Shown here piece after piece: positions 36,193 to 44,059 of a DNA stretch of 64,000 bases. The stretch is taken from assembly GCA_050294475.1 (NCBI GenBank), contig JBNKOE010000021.1, positions 248,001 to 312,000 on the forward strand, given 5' to 3'. The translations under genes were made by a program, and so were the position numbers. Position 1 is the stretch's first letter. The number at the start of each line of letters is the position of its first letter. The notes beneath the pieces were generated by a model, which had not been told where the DNA came from, made no database searches, and saw only the letters and a program-made list of their open reading frames with translations. This DNA comes from Thalassobellus sp050294475 (GTDB lineage: Bacteria; Bacteroidota; Bacteroidia; Flavobacteriales; Flavobacteriaceae).

Positions 36193-37746
36193 TTATTGTT
36201 TAATTAAACGTTTTCCAATTAAATTGGAAGTCCAAATAATTCTGCCACAATGTTCTAAATGCCATACAGGATTGCCTTCAATAACATTTCCTGCAAGTAA
36301 AGGACCTGCAACGTAAAGATTTTTACTAGTTTCTAAATTGCTATTAATTTTAAAACCAATTTTCGAGTTATTAGGAGTGCAATATTTTTTATCTATTAAA
36401 TTTTTTATAAGCAAAGGTATATTTTTACTTTCTAAATTTATACTACCTGTGCAATTAATAATTAAATGAATATTATTTTGAGAAGTAACAGTTTTTTTTG
36501 TTTTAGTATCTAAATACTTAAACTTATAAGCTTTGTTTTTTTCTAAATCAAGGAATCTACCTGGTATAATTTTTAATTTATTATTTTCTAGTGATTTATA
36601 AATAACATCGGTATAGTGAGTTCCAGCACAACGTTGCCTTCGTCCAATACTGTTACCATATTTGCATGCAAAAATTTCTTTTTCGTTGTTATTTAATTTA
36701 GAAAGTAAATTACTAAAAGCTTTAGAAATAATATTGACACTGGTTGCAGCTCCTATGTTGTTTTTATCGGCTAAGTCTAAATCAAGAAATGTTGCTTCTG
36801 CTATTTGTTTAGCGGTTAAATGTTCTTCTTTTTGTAAGTTAATAAGGGTTTTTGGTATATATTCTTTTTTTAATTCTAAATTAATTTTAGAATCAGGTAT
36901 GACACCTTGTGTAGATAAAATGATATAATTGGTAATTGTATTATTAATTATTTTATTATTATTTAATTTATAAAAAGCTTCTAAACCACTAGCGTTAGCT
37001 CCAATGATGAGAATATTAGTTTCTTTATTTGTCCTTTCTAAAGCAAAATTTTCAATTTCTTTAAAATTAGAATCTATAGTATTATGGTAAATATCATTTA
37101 TTAATAATAAATCATCCTTTTTTACAAAAAGTTCATTTGAGTAAATACTCTTTGTAGGTAATGAGCCTAAAGCTAAGACCACTTTTTTTGACAATATATT
37201 TTCACCTGAATCAAGATTAATTTTATATATGTTATTTTCTTGATTTAAATTAATAGCTTCTGCTGTTATATATACTAACTTAATGAGTTTTTTATTTTCA
37301 GCTTTCTCAATAGCTTTATTTACTTTGTTGGTAATATATTTTCCAAAAAAACTTCTTGGAATAAATAAATTTTCCCAGTTATTAGAGTTTATGGCTTCTA
37401 AGTTATTAGAATACCAAAGTTTAGCTCCATTACCACCAGTTTCTAAAAAGTTATTAATTAAATTTTTTTTGTTTTCTTTTAACCAAATAATAAATGCAGA
37501 GCGTTCAGGTTCTGGTAAAAAACTTCGTAATGAATTAATTAACAATACAGAATTACCAGACCGCTTGCCATAAGGGATCCCTTTAAAAAATTCTGGGTAT
37601 TTATCAATTATGGTAATTCTTACAATTCCAGAGTTTATAGTTTTTGTGTTATTTAATTCTTTTAAATAGCTTAATATAGTGAAGCTAGTTGAAATGCCTG
37701 CTCCAATAAAAGAAATATCTGAAATAGTATTATTGAATTTATGCAT
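36193..37746 (-). CDS. FAD/NAD(P)-binding oxidoreductase (NAD_binding_9-type)
   Basis: At 517 residues it opens with ISFIGAGISTSFTILSYL (12-29), a dinucleotide-binding GxGxxS loop. DKYPEFFKGIPYGKRSGNSV and LLINSLRSFLPEPERSAFI follow, the pattern of PF13454 proteins. A second nucleotide site reads NILIIGANASGLEAFYKL. This family is related to FAD-dependent monooxygenases and amino-acid N-oxygenases but is mostly uncharacterised. It heads a tight minus-strand run with the FemAB-like and methyltransferase genes, so it may oxidise or hydroxylate the group that they handle. Confidence 0.82.
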   Translation of the reverse strand: MHKFNNTISDISFIGAGISTSFTILSYLKELNNTKTINSGIVRITIIDKYPEFFKGIPYGKRSGNSVLLINSLRSFLPEPERSAFIIWLKENKKNLINNFLETGGNGAKLWYSNNLEAINSNNWENLFIPRSFFGKYITNKVNKAIEKAENKKLIKLVYITAEAINLNQENNIYKINLDSGENILSKKVVLALGSLPTKSIYSNELFVKKDDLLLINDIYHNTIDSNFKEIENFALERTNKETNILIIGANASGLEAFYKLNNNKIINNTITNYIILSTQGVIPDSKINLELKKEYIPKTLINLQKEEHLTAKQIAEATFLDLDLADKNNIGAATSVNIISKAFSNLLSKLNNNEKEIFACKYGNSIGRRQRCAGTHYTDVIYKSLENNKLKIIPGRFLDLEKNKAYKFKYLDTKTKKTVTSQNNIHLIINCTGSINLESKNIPLLIKNLIDKKYCTPNNSKIGFKINSNLETSKNLYVAGPLLAGNVIEGNPVWHLEHCGRIIWTSNLIGKRLIKQ

Positions 37747-38173
37747 AATTATTATTTAACAGTAATTTGTTTGTTCAAAAAATAAATATAGATAAATCAT
37801 TTTTTTTAATAATATAAACCATACAATAATAGTTAAAAAACCATTTTCATAGTTTATGGTACTAAAATGATTAAAAAATAACTTTGCAGTAATATATTTA
37901 ATTAGTTGTTGGATTGATAATTTTGCTTAGGGGAAGCTTTTGATAATTATTTCATTTTCTAATTAATACAGGTATTGTTAGTACTGTGTTTTAATAACTT
38001 GTCTAAGTTTTTTGTTTTAATTTCTTTTATTTTAAGACTATTAGGATTTTCTAATTTTTTCTTATTGGCTGTCCTTTAATATAATCTATACTCCAAAAGA
38101 TAATTCTGCGTAAATATTCTAATATCTTGTAATTGTTTTTAGCATTAAGAACAAGATTTAGTATAATAATTTA
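37747..38173. other. Intergenic region holding a gene remnant
   Basis: These 427 bases separate the FAD gene from the CapK-like gene. Apart from the remnant at 37974-38128 I see no coding potential. No complete Bacteroidota promoter for the FAD gene was recognised, though one is expected between 37747 and about 37970. Confidence 0.6.
37974..38128 (-). pseudogene. Truncated, broken duplicate of the 5' end of the CapK-like gene
   Basis: On the minus strand this region translates to LEYLRRIIFWSIDYIKGQPI followed by RKN and a stop. After a frameshifting deletion of about 25 bases it continues ENPNSLKIKEIKTKNLDKLL and KHST. It matches residues 4-60 of the intact neighbour at 38174-39481 almost base for base (compare 39306-39475). 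The start codon is lost (ATG replaced near 38130) and the rest of the gene is absent. It looks like a recent partial tandem duplication or a scar of gene replacement. Confidence 0.85.
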
Positions 38174-39481
38174 TTAATTTTTTTTGTATTCATTTTTAGC
38201 CTCTTTCCTTTTTCCAGAAGAGAGTTTTGGTATTTCATTTACATATTCAAAGGTAATAATAGCATCACTTCCAAGATATTCTTTGAAATATTCTATAACC
38301 TCAAGTTCTTTAGTTTTTTCTTTTTGTCCATTTAACTTAAATAAATACTTTTTTTCATGTGTTTGTATAAATTGAAATTGTTTGGCGTTTGAATATTTTA
38401 AAACAACATAAAAAATAAAAGGAGATACTGGTTTACCTTTGGTACTATAAATTATATCTGCCCTTCTACCATAAACTTTAAATAAAACAGGATTATCATA
38501 ATTTATTTCTTTATATATTGCCATATCACCTGTGTCATACCTTATTAATGGCATTGAATAATTAAACAAATCTGTAACAACTATTCTACCTAACTCACCA
38601 GATTTAACATGTTCATTAGAGTCTGGTTTTAATATTTCAAAAAAATAACTTGCCCAATTCAACTTATAATTTCCGTTGCTGTCTTTAGTTTGTTGTGCTA
38701 ATATGCCATTTTCTCTATTTGAGTATCTTGAATATACAGGTGAACTAAAATAATAACCCATCTTTTCTCTTTCATAATCATTTAAACTTTCTGCAAATGA
38801 AATAATAGATTTCATTTTATTTATTTTAGGTTTATAATCGTTTTTATCAAGATATTTGCAAATTTGATTAAAAAAAGAAGGGTAGCCTAGAATGTATTTG
38901 TTTGATTTACTCTTTTCTATTTTTGAAATTAATTTAACAATATCTTTATCAGAAGCTTTATTTATATCATGAGGCATAATATTTTTGATAAATAGAGTTA
39001 ACTTGCTTATGCTATGGTTGTTAGACCATAGTTTGAAAAATAAAAGTTTATCTCCAATTTTACTATTAGCCTTTTTTGCAAAATATATTGTATCAGCTGT
39101 ATTTCTATTTTTTTTATTTTTATTATGATATATACTAAATGGAATACCTGTAGAGCCACTGCTTGACGCTTTGTGTAATTTTGTATTTATAAATTTTTCA
39201 GATTTAAACTCTTCATAATTATCTAATACAATATTTTTATTGATTACAGGGAAATCATTTAAACTAGTGTAATTTATATATTTTTTATAAAAATTTGTTG
39301 TGTTTGTACTGTGTTTTAATAATTTGTCTAAATTTTTTGTTCTAACTTCCTTTATTTTAAGATTATTAGGGTTTTCTAATATTTTTTTTATTTCTAAATA
39401 GTTTTTTCTTACTGGCTGTCCTTTAATATAATCTATACTCCAAAACATGATTCTGCGTAAATATTCTAATAGTGTTACCAT
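38174..39481 (-). CDS. CapK-like protein (phenylacetate-CoA ligase family)
   Basis: The 435-residue protein belongs to the ANL-superfamily branch of PaaK/CapK proteins. The phosphate-binding loop SSSGSTGIP is at 106-114. The central YSRYSNRENG and the adenylate motif LIRYDTGDM follow, and the end carries LSSGKRKEAKNEYKKN with the mobile-domain Lys. CapK-type proteins are common in capsule loci but poorly characterised; activation of a carboxylic acid is inferred from the fold. It lies 22 bases after the ATP-grasp gene. A broken copy of its 5' end lies just downstream. Confidence 0.88.
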   Translation of the reverse strand: MVTLLEYLRRIMFWSIDYIKGQPVRKNYLEIKKILENPNNLKIKEVRTKNLDKLLKHSTNTTNFYKKYINYTSLNDFPVINKNIVLDNYEEFKSEKFINTKLHKASSSGSTGIPFSIYHNKNKKNRNTADTIYFAKKANSKIGDKLLFFKLWSNNHSISKLTLFIKNIMPHDINKASDKDIVKLISKIEKSKSNKYILGYPSFFNQICKYLDKNDYKPKINKMKSIISFAESLNDYEREKMGYYFSSPVYSRYSNRENGILAQQTKDSNGNYKLNWASYFFEILKPDSNEHVKSGELGRIVVTDLFNYSMPLIRYDTGDMAIYKEINYDNPVLFKVYGRRADIIYSTKGKPVSPFIFYVVLKYSNAKQFQFIQTHEKKYLFKLNGQKEKTKELEVIEYFKEYLGSDAIITFEYVNEIPKLSSGKRKEAKNEYKKN

Positions 39482-39503
39482 AAATTATTTTTTTTAAACA
39501 AGT

Positions 39504-40553
39504 CTAACTTTCTAATATTATTTTTTTATATACAGGATGTTTTAAAAAACCTTTATAGTGAGTTTCTCCAGTTAGAATACCAGGATTAGAATTTCCCTCA
39601 ACAATTAAGGGACCATTAGGTGTAATTGCAATATCCCATCCAGATAGTTTATTAGGCACAAGTTTAGTGAGATTTAAGCATAAATTGTGAGCTACATGAA
39701 AAAAAGGAATTTTAAAACCACTAAATTGATAATTAGTATCGGGATGTCTTTTGTTTAATATTCTTCCACCATATTTCAAATCTTGATACCCTTCTTTATA
39801 TAGGACACCTTGATCCATATTAATTGGAACATAAAAACCACCACCACCCATATTATCAACTACATTATTACCTACACCAAAACGCATAAAAGTTTCTAAA
39901 AATTGAGTATTTCCAGAATTATCTATATAAGTCATTATTCTAAGCGTATTTATACTTTTAGAATAAATCTTATTGATTTCAGAATGTTGTTCAATAACTT
40001 CTTGGTGTATGTAAAAATTATTTAATAGTATTTCACCAAAGCTATTAATTTGATTTTCTAATTCATTATAATTTAGTAAATAAATACCATTGCCTGCCTT
40101 ACCATTAAAAGGTTTTAAAAACAAGCTTTCTTTTTTTAAAACTTTAAAAACATTTAGAAAATAATCTAACAATTGAATTTTATTATAAATTTCAAACGAT
40201 TCTCCCTGAAAGTAAAATGTTTTATTAAAATTATAACTTAACATTTTTGGAATTGGTAAATTATTTTTCTCACAGAATAGTTGAAATATTAACTTGTTTC
40301 CCAGAATTGAGTTATATGTTTTACAATTTAATTTTTTTGATTCTATTATGTTGTAATATTCTTTAGTAGAAATATAATCTTTAAAATTCCCAGATTCTTT
40401 TCTATAAACAAATCGTCCAAAATAGTAGAAAGGAAACCCTTTTTTTATGAAGGTTAAAACAAAAACTTCCCAAAGTATAGTTGGAAAACTTTTTCTTTGG
40501 TTATCATTAATAAATGTTTTAAATAAAGCTATATTGGTCTTAATTGTTTTCAT
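39504..40553 (-). CDS. Sugar-transfer-associated ATP-grasp protein
   Basis: It has 349 residues and an ATP-grasp core with LFLKPFNGKAGNGIYLLNYN, the INKIYSKSINTLRIMTYID strand and the metal-binding end GWDIAITPNGPLIVEGNSNP. This matches the ATPgrasp_ST family, which clusters with sugar transferases. ATP-grasp enzymes join carboxylates to amines through acyl-phosphates, so amide formation on the glycan, for instance of uronic acids with amino acids, is a reasonable inference. The gene lies between the CapK-like gene and the initiating sugar transferase. Confidence 0.87.
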   Translation of the reverse strand: MKTIKTNIALFKTFINDNQRKSFPTILWEVFVLTFIKKGFPFYYFGRFVYRKESGNFKDYISTKEYYNIIESKKLNCKTYNSILGNKLIFQLFCEKNNLPIPKMLSYNFNKTFYFQGESFEIYNKIQLLDYFLNVFKVLKKESLFLKPFNGKAGNGIYLLNYNELENQINSFGEILLNNFYIHQEVIEQHSEINKIYSKSINTLRIMTYIDNSGNTQFLETFMRFGVGNNVVDNMGGGGFYVPINMDQGVLYKEGYQDLKYGGRILNKRHPDTNYQFSGFKIPFFHVAHNLCLNLTKLVPNKLSGWDIAITPNGPLIVEGNSNPGILTGETHYKGFLKHPVYKKIILES

Positions 40554-40582
40554 TTTATAACATCAAAGTTATAAGTTTTATG

Positions 40583-41188
40583 TTATGAATTTCCAGTCCA
40601 TTCGGGCATTGTAATATCGTCACCCTTATTAACACCTTCTTTTTTTATTACTTTTAAAGCAGTTAGGAATATTATTCTTATATCTAAAGAAAGTGAAATA
40701 TTATTAACATACCAAACATCATACTCAAATTTTTTATCCCAACTAATAGCATTTCTACCTTTAACCTGTGCCCAACCAGTAACCCCGGGTTTAACATCAA
40801 GCCTTTGTATTTGAGTTTCGTTATAAAGAGGTACGTATACCATAAGAAGAGGTCTCGGACCAACAAGACTCATATCTCCTTTTAGTACATTAATAAGTTG
40901 AAGTAACTCATCTAACGAATATTTTCTTAAAAACGATCCTAATTTGGTAACTCTAGACATGTTATGAACTTCATTTTTATTACCTGTCTTAACATCTACC
41001 ATAGTTTTAAGTTTTATAATTTTGAAAGGGATACCTTTTTTTCCAGGTCTAGTTTGAAGAAAAAACGGTGTACCATTATTATAAATACTAAGAACTATTA
41101 TAATTATAATTAGTATGGGGGATAGAATAATTAAGCCTAAAAGTGAAGCAATAATATCTATAAGTCTTTTAATTATTGGGTAATACAT
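40583..41188 (-). CDS. Initiating sugar-1-phosphate transferase (PglC/WcaJ-type)
   Basis: This 201-residue protein is the short, single-anchor form (hydrophobic stretch at about 12-34). It carries FKIIKLKTMVDV, the catalytic LRKYSLDELLQL Asp-Glu pair, SLVGPRPLL and KPGVTGWAQVKGRNAISWDK, all typical of monotopic phosphoglycosyl transferases. It moves a sugar-1-phosphate from a UDP-sugar to undecaprenyl phosphate at the cytoplasmic face and starts repeat-unit assembly. The PglD-type gene just upstream suggests an N-acetylated amino sugar, but the aminotransferase expected for bacillosamine is not in the window. Confidence 0.95.
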   Translation of the reverse strand: MYYPIIKRLIDIIASLLGLIILSPILIIIIIVLSIYNNGTPFFLQTRPGKKGIPFKIIKLKTMVDVKTGNKNEVHNMSRVTKLGSFLRKYSLDELLQLINVLKGDMSLVGPRPLLMVYVPLYNETQIQRLDVKPGVTGWAQVKGRNAISWDKKFEYDVWYVNNISLSLDIRIIFLTALKVIKKEGVNKGDDITMPEWTGNS

Positions 41189-41208
41189 GTTTTATTTATT
41201 TTTTAATT

Positions 41209-41856
41209 CTAATCATTGTCTTTTAATCTTAATAATCTACCTGGGTTTCCAACCATTACTGCATTTTCTGGTACATCTTTTATTATGACTGTTCCAGCAC
41301 CAATTAGGCAGTTCCTGCCAATATTTTTTACTCCAGTCATAACTGTAACTCCCATTCCTATATATGCTAGGTCTTGGACATTCATAATAGCACCAATATT
41401 AACACCAGAAGACATAAAAACACCATCGCCTATTGAAACATGATGAGCAATTGTACTCCCCATATTAACCATTAAATAGCTACCTATATTAGTATGTGGC
41501 ATGATAATATTTCCCGCGAGCATATAATTAGCTTCACCAAAAGTTACATCTGGTGCAATAGAAACTGTTCTGTGAAAAAAGCTAGGTGTATTATAGCCTT
41601 CATCCTTTAAAGACTTTAAATATTTTATTCTTATTGCGTTAATGCCAATAGGGCAATATACATCTTGAACTTTATTTTTTAACTTATTTAAAAATAAGTC
41701 TTCATATTTACCTATTACAGGTAAGCCTGTAACAATTTCACCTTGTAAGTTAGAATCGTCATCTATAAAACCTACAATGTCTATGCCTGCTTCTTTCATA
41801 TACGAAGCATAAATTTGTCCCTGAGTACCTGCTCCTATAATTACTGATTTTGCCAT
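41209..41856 (-). CDS. PglD/NeuD-type sugar O/N-acetyltransferase
   Basis: The protein has 215 residues. The N-terminal Rossmann part KSVIIGAGTQGQIYASYM is at 3-20. A left-handed beta-helix follows, with hexapeptide turns such as VSIGDGVFMSSGVNIGAIMN and VKNIGRNCLIGAGTVIIKDV. The catalytic His is probably in TIAHHVSIG. It uses acetyl-CoA to acetylate a nucleotide-linked sugar or its amine. Its ATG overlaps the upstream stop by one base (TAATG), and the sugar transferase gene follows 20 bases later. Confidence 0.92.
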   Translation of the reverse strand: MAKSVIIGAGTQGQIYASYMKEAGIDIVGFIDDDSNLQGEIVTGLPVIGKYEDLFLNKLKNKVQDVYCPIGINAIRIKYLKSLKDEGYNTPSFFHRTVSIAPDVTFGEANYMLAGNIIMPHTNIGSYLMVNMGSTIAHHVSIGDGVFMSSGVNIGAIMNVQDLAYIGMGVTVMTGVKNIGRNCLIGAGTVIIKDVPENAVMVGNPGRLLRLKDND

Positions 41857-42854
41857 TAGTTTTTATTAATTTGGAAGTTCATTAAAATAGGTTCATGGTC
41901 AGACAAATTTAAATTAAAATTTTGATGATTGTCAATTTGTATTGAAGGATCTACTAGAAAGTAGTCTAATCTTAAAGGGTAATTAAATAAACTATAAGTA
42001 GTTCCTAGACCGCTACCTTTTGATTTAAATGAATCAATTAAATTATCTTTTAATATTCTATAGGGTAAAGAATATGGAGTCGAATTAAAATCTCCACAAA
42101 TAATGACTTTGTAATCACAATTAATAGTACTGTTTTTAACTAATTTAGCCTGTTTTATTTGCTTAGTTAGCGAATTATTAATTTTTTTTAAAAAATTATT
42201 AAACTTATTATTGTTTTGTTTTGCAGAGTTTAATTCAATACCAAAGGATTGCAAATGAATATTATAAATTCTAATAGTATCGTTTCTAATTTTTATGTCG
42301 GCATAAATGGCATTATTTAGTGTATTTGGAAAATCAACATATCCCGTATTTAAAATTGGGTATTTAGAATAGATAGTTAATAATGTTTTTTTTTTATTAC
42401 TTCTGTATCCTAAAAATTTATATGCGTAATTGTCTATATTTTTACTTTCTTTATATGATGATTCTTGTAAACATAGAATGTCGGCGTTTTTTAAATTGAT
42501 GAATTTTAAAATTTTATCAGGGATATTTTTTTCTTTTATATCGTTATCTGAATTGAATGCTCTAACATTGTAGGATAATAAATTTATAGAGTTTTCTAAT
42601 TGAGATGAGTTTTTAATAGATATACAAAAAGGAAGACTAAAATTTAATAATAAACCAATAGGCACAATGCAATAAAAGTATTTTTTGTTTTTGATAAAAA
42701 ACAAAAATAAAACACTATTTATAATAAAAATTAGCGGTATCGAAACACTTAATAAAATGGATAAAAAACCAAGGTTTATATAAGAACTTAGTATGCTTAT
42801 TAGTGAAATGAGCATGATAAGTTTAACTATAAAGTTTAAGGTTTTTTTTAACAT
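41856..42854 (-). CDS. Membrane-anchored endonuclease/exonuclease/phosphatase-family protein
   Basis: This 332-residue protein has three N-terminal membrane helices (about 7-90). An EEP-superfamily metal-dependent domain follows, with LLSYNVRAFNS, Glu in DILCLQESSYKES, CGDFNSTPYSLPYR and the final LNLSDHEPI. The active site probably faces the periplasm. EEP proteins cleave phosphodiesters in nucleic acids, lipids or sugar phosphates. Its position inside a glycan operon, coupled to the PglD-type gene, hints at a phospholipid or glycan-phosphate substrate, though it may be incidental. Confidence 0.85.
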   Translation of the reverse strand: MLKKTLNFIVKLIMLISLISILSSYINLGFLSILLSVSIPLIFIINSVLFLFFIKNKKYFYCIVPIGLLLNFSLPFCISIKNSSQLENSINLLSYNVRAFNSDNDIKEKNIPDKILKFINLKNADILCLQESSYKESKNIDNYAYKFLGYRSNKKKTLLTIYSKYPILNTGYVDFPNTLNNAIYADIKIRNDTIRIYNIHLQSFGIELNSAKQNNNKFNNFLKKINNSLTKQIKQAKLVKNSTINCDYKVIICGDFNSTPYSLPYRILKDNLIDSFKSKGSGLGTTYSLFNYPLRLDYFLVDPSIQIDNHQNFNLNLSDHEPILMNFQINKN

Positions 42855-42882
42855 TTTTATTCTTAATAGAAAGAAAAATATA

Positions 42883-44028
42883 TTAATTCTTTAATGTTTC
42901 GTTAACTAGTTTAATTAGGTCATTATTAATAATATTTACATCAAACCTTTCTTCAGCATATTTTCTACTATTTATACCCATTTCTTTAATTTTAGAAGGA
43001 GTTTTTAAATAAAATTCAATAGCGTTTACTAAATCATCAAGATCATTTGGTTTTATTAATAGGCCATTTTTATCTTTTAAAACAGTCTCTTTACAACCAG
43101 GAGTGCTGGTTGTTATAATGGGCATACCAATAGACAATGCCTCAAGTATAGATCTTGGAATGCCTTCTCTATAAAATGTAGGAAGTACAAAAACATGGCA
43201 ATTGGTCAAAAAACTTTTTACATCTTTAATCCATCCATGGTGTATTATGGTTCCTTTTTTATTTTCATGTTCTAAAATAGTTTTATCAATGGCAGAAGGC
43301 GAAGCAGAAGGAGGGTTACCCAAAACATGAAATTTAGCATGTGGGTATTTTAATTTTAATATTCTAGCAGCTTCAATGTATAAACCAATTCCTTTTTCTT
43401 TAATTAACCTAGCGACAAAAACAAATTCAATATTATTTTTTTCAACTCCTTTTTCTCTATAGGTATATTTTTCTAAATTAATTCCAGAGCCACTTACTAT
43501 GCTATATTTTTGTTCTTTAGTTAAAATTTTCTTTTCAAGAAATAATTCATAATCGTCTTTATTTTGAAAAACCACTATTTTGTTTTGTTTCAAAGCTTTT
43601 CTGTATAGTGCTTGAGAAAATTTTTGTAAAATTTTAGCTTTTGTAGACATTCCACTAAATGTATATCCTAGTCCGGTGATTAAAGATATAACAGGAACAT
43701 TTAAAGCATTTGCAGCAAAAGATCCATAAATAACTGGTTTAATAGTGTAGGGGAAGACAAGATCTATTTTGTAATCTAAAATTATTTTTTTTAGAGCTTT
43801 TATTGTTTGAATATCTTTTAGCGGATTTAAACCAGATCTTTGTAATTTGTATTCTAAAGGTATTGCATTAACGCTAGTAAGAAATTTGCGTATTCTTTCG
43901 CTAATATCTGGTGCTGCAGCATAAACTTCATAGCCTTCAGATATTAAGGCTTTAATATAATCGCCTCTGAAATCCTCTAAGGATCCATCAGCAGATGCAA
44001 TTATCAATATTCTTTTCTTTTCAATCAT
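42883..44028 (-). CDS. Glycosyltransferase GT4 (PglA-like)
   Basis: The GT-B enzyme has 381 residues. The N-terminal domain contains IIASADGSLEDFRGDYIKAL and LVFPYTIKPVIYGSFAANA then VPVISLITGLGYTFSG, a pattern shared with PglA/WbnE-type N-acetylhexosaminyl transferases. The donor domain has EFVFVARLIKEKGIGLYIEA and the E-x7-E motif in FREGIPRSILEALSIGMPII. It probably adds the second sugar to the lipid-linked unit begun by the PglC-type enzyme encoded three genes on. Sugar identity is unproven. Confidence 0.9.
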   Translation of the reverse strand: MIEKKRILIIASADGSLEDFRGDYIKALISEGYEVYAAAPDISERIRKFLTSVNAIPLEYKLQRSGLNPLKDIQTIKALKKIILDYKIDLVFPYTIKPVIYGSFAANALNVPVISLITGLGYTFSGMSTKAKILQKFSQALYRKALKQNKIVVFQNKDDYELFLEKKILTKEQKYSIVSGSGINLEKYTYREKGVEKNNIEFVFVARLIKEKGIGLYIEAARILKLKYPHAKFHVLGNPPSASPSAIDKTILEHENKKGTIIHHGWIKDVKSFLTNCHVFVLPTFYREGIPRSILEALSIGMPIITTSTPGCKETVLKDKNGLLIKPNDLDDLVNAIEFYLKTPSKIKEMGINSRKYAEERFDVNIINNDLIKLVNETLKN

Positions 44029-44059
44029 AACTTAATGAATGTTTTTTGTTGGGTTTTGA

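Noticed and set aside
40583..41856. A complete bacillosamine/protein N-glycosylation (pgl) pathway
   Set aside because: PglC- and PglD-like genes are adjacent, but the aminotransferase, dehydratase and oligosaccharyltransferase genes are absent. A generic polysaccharide role fits better.
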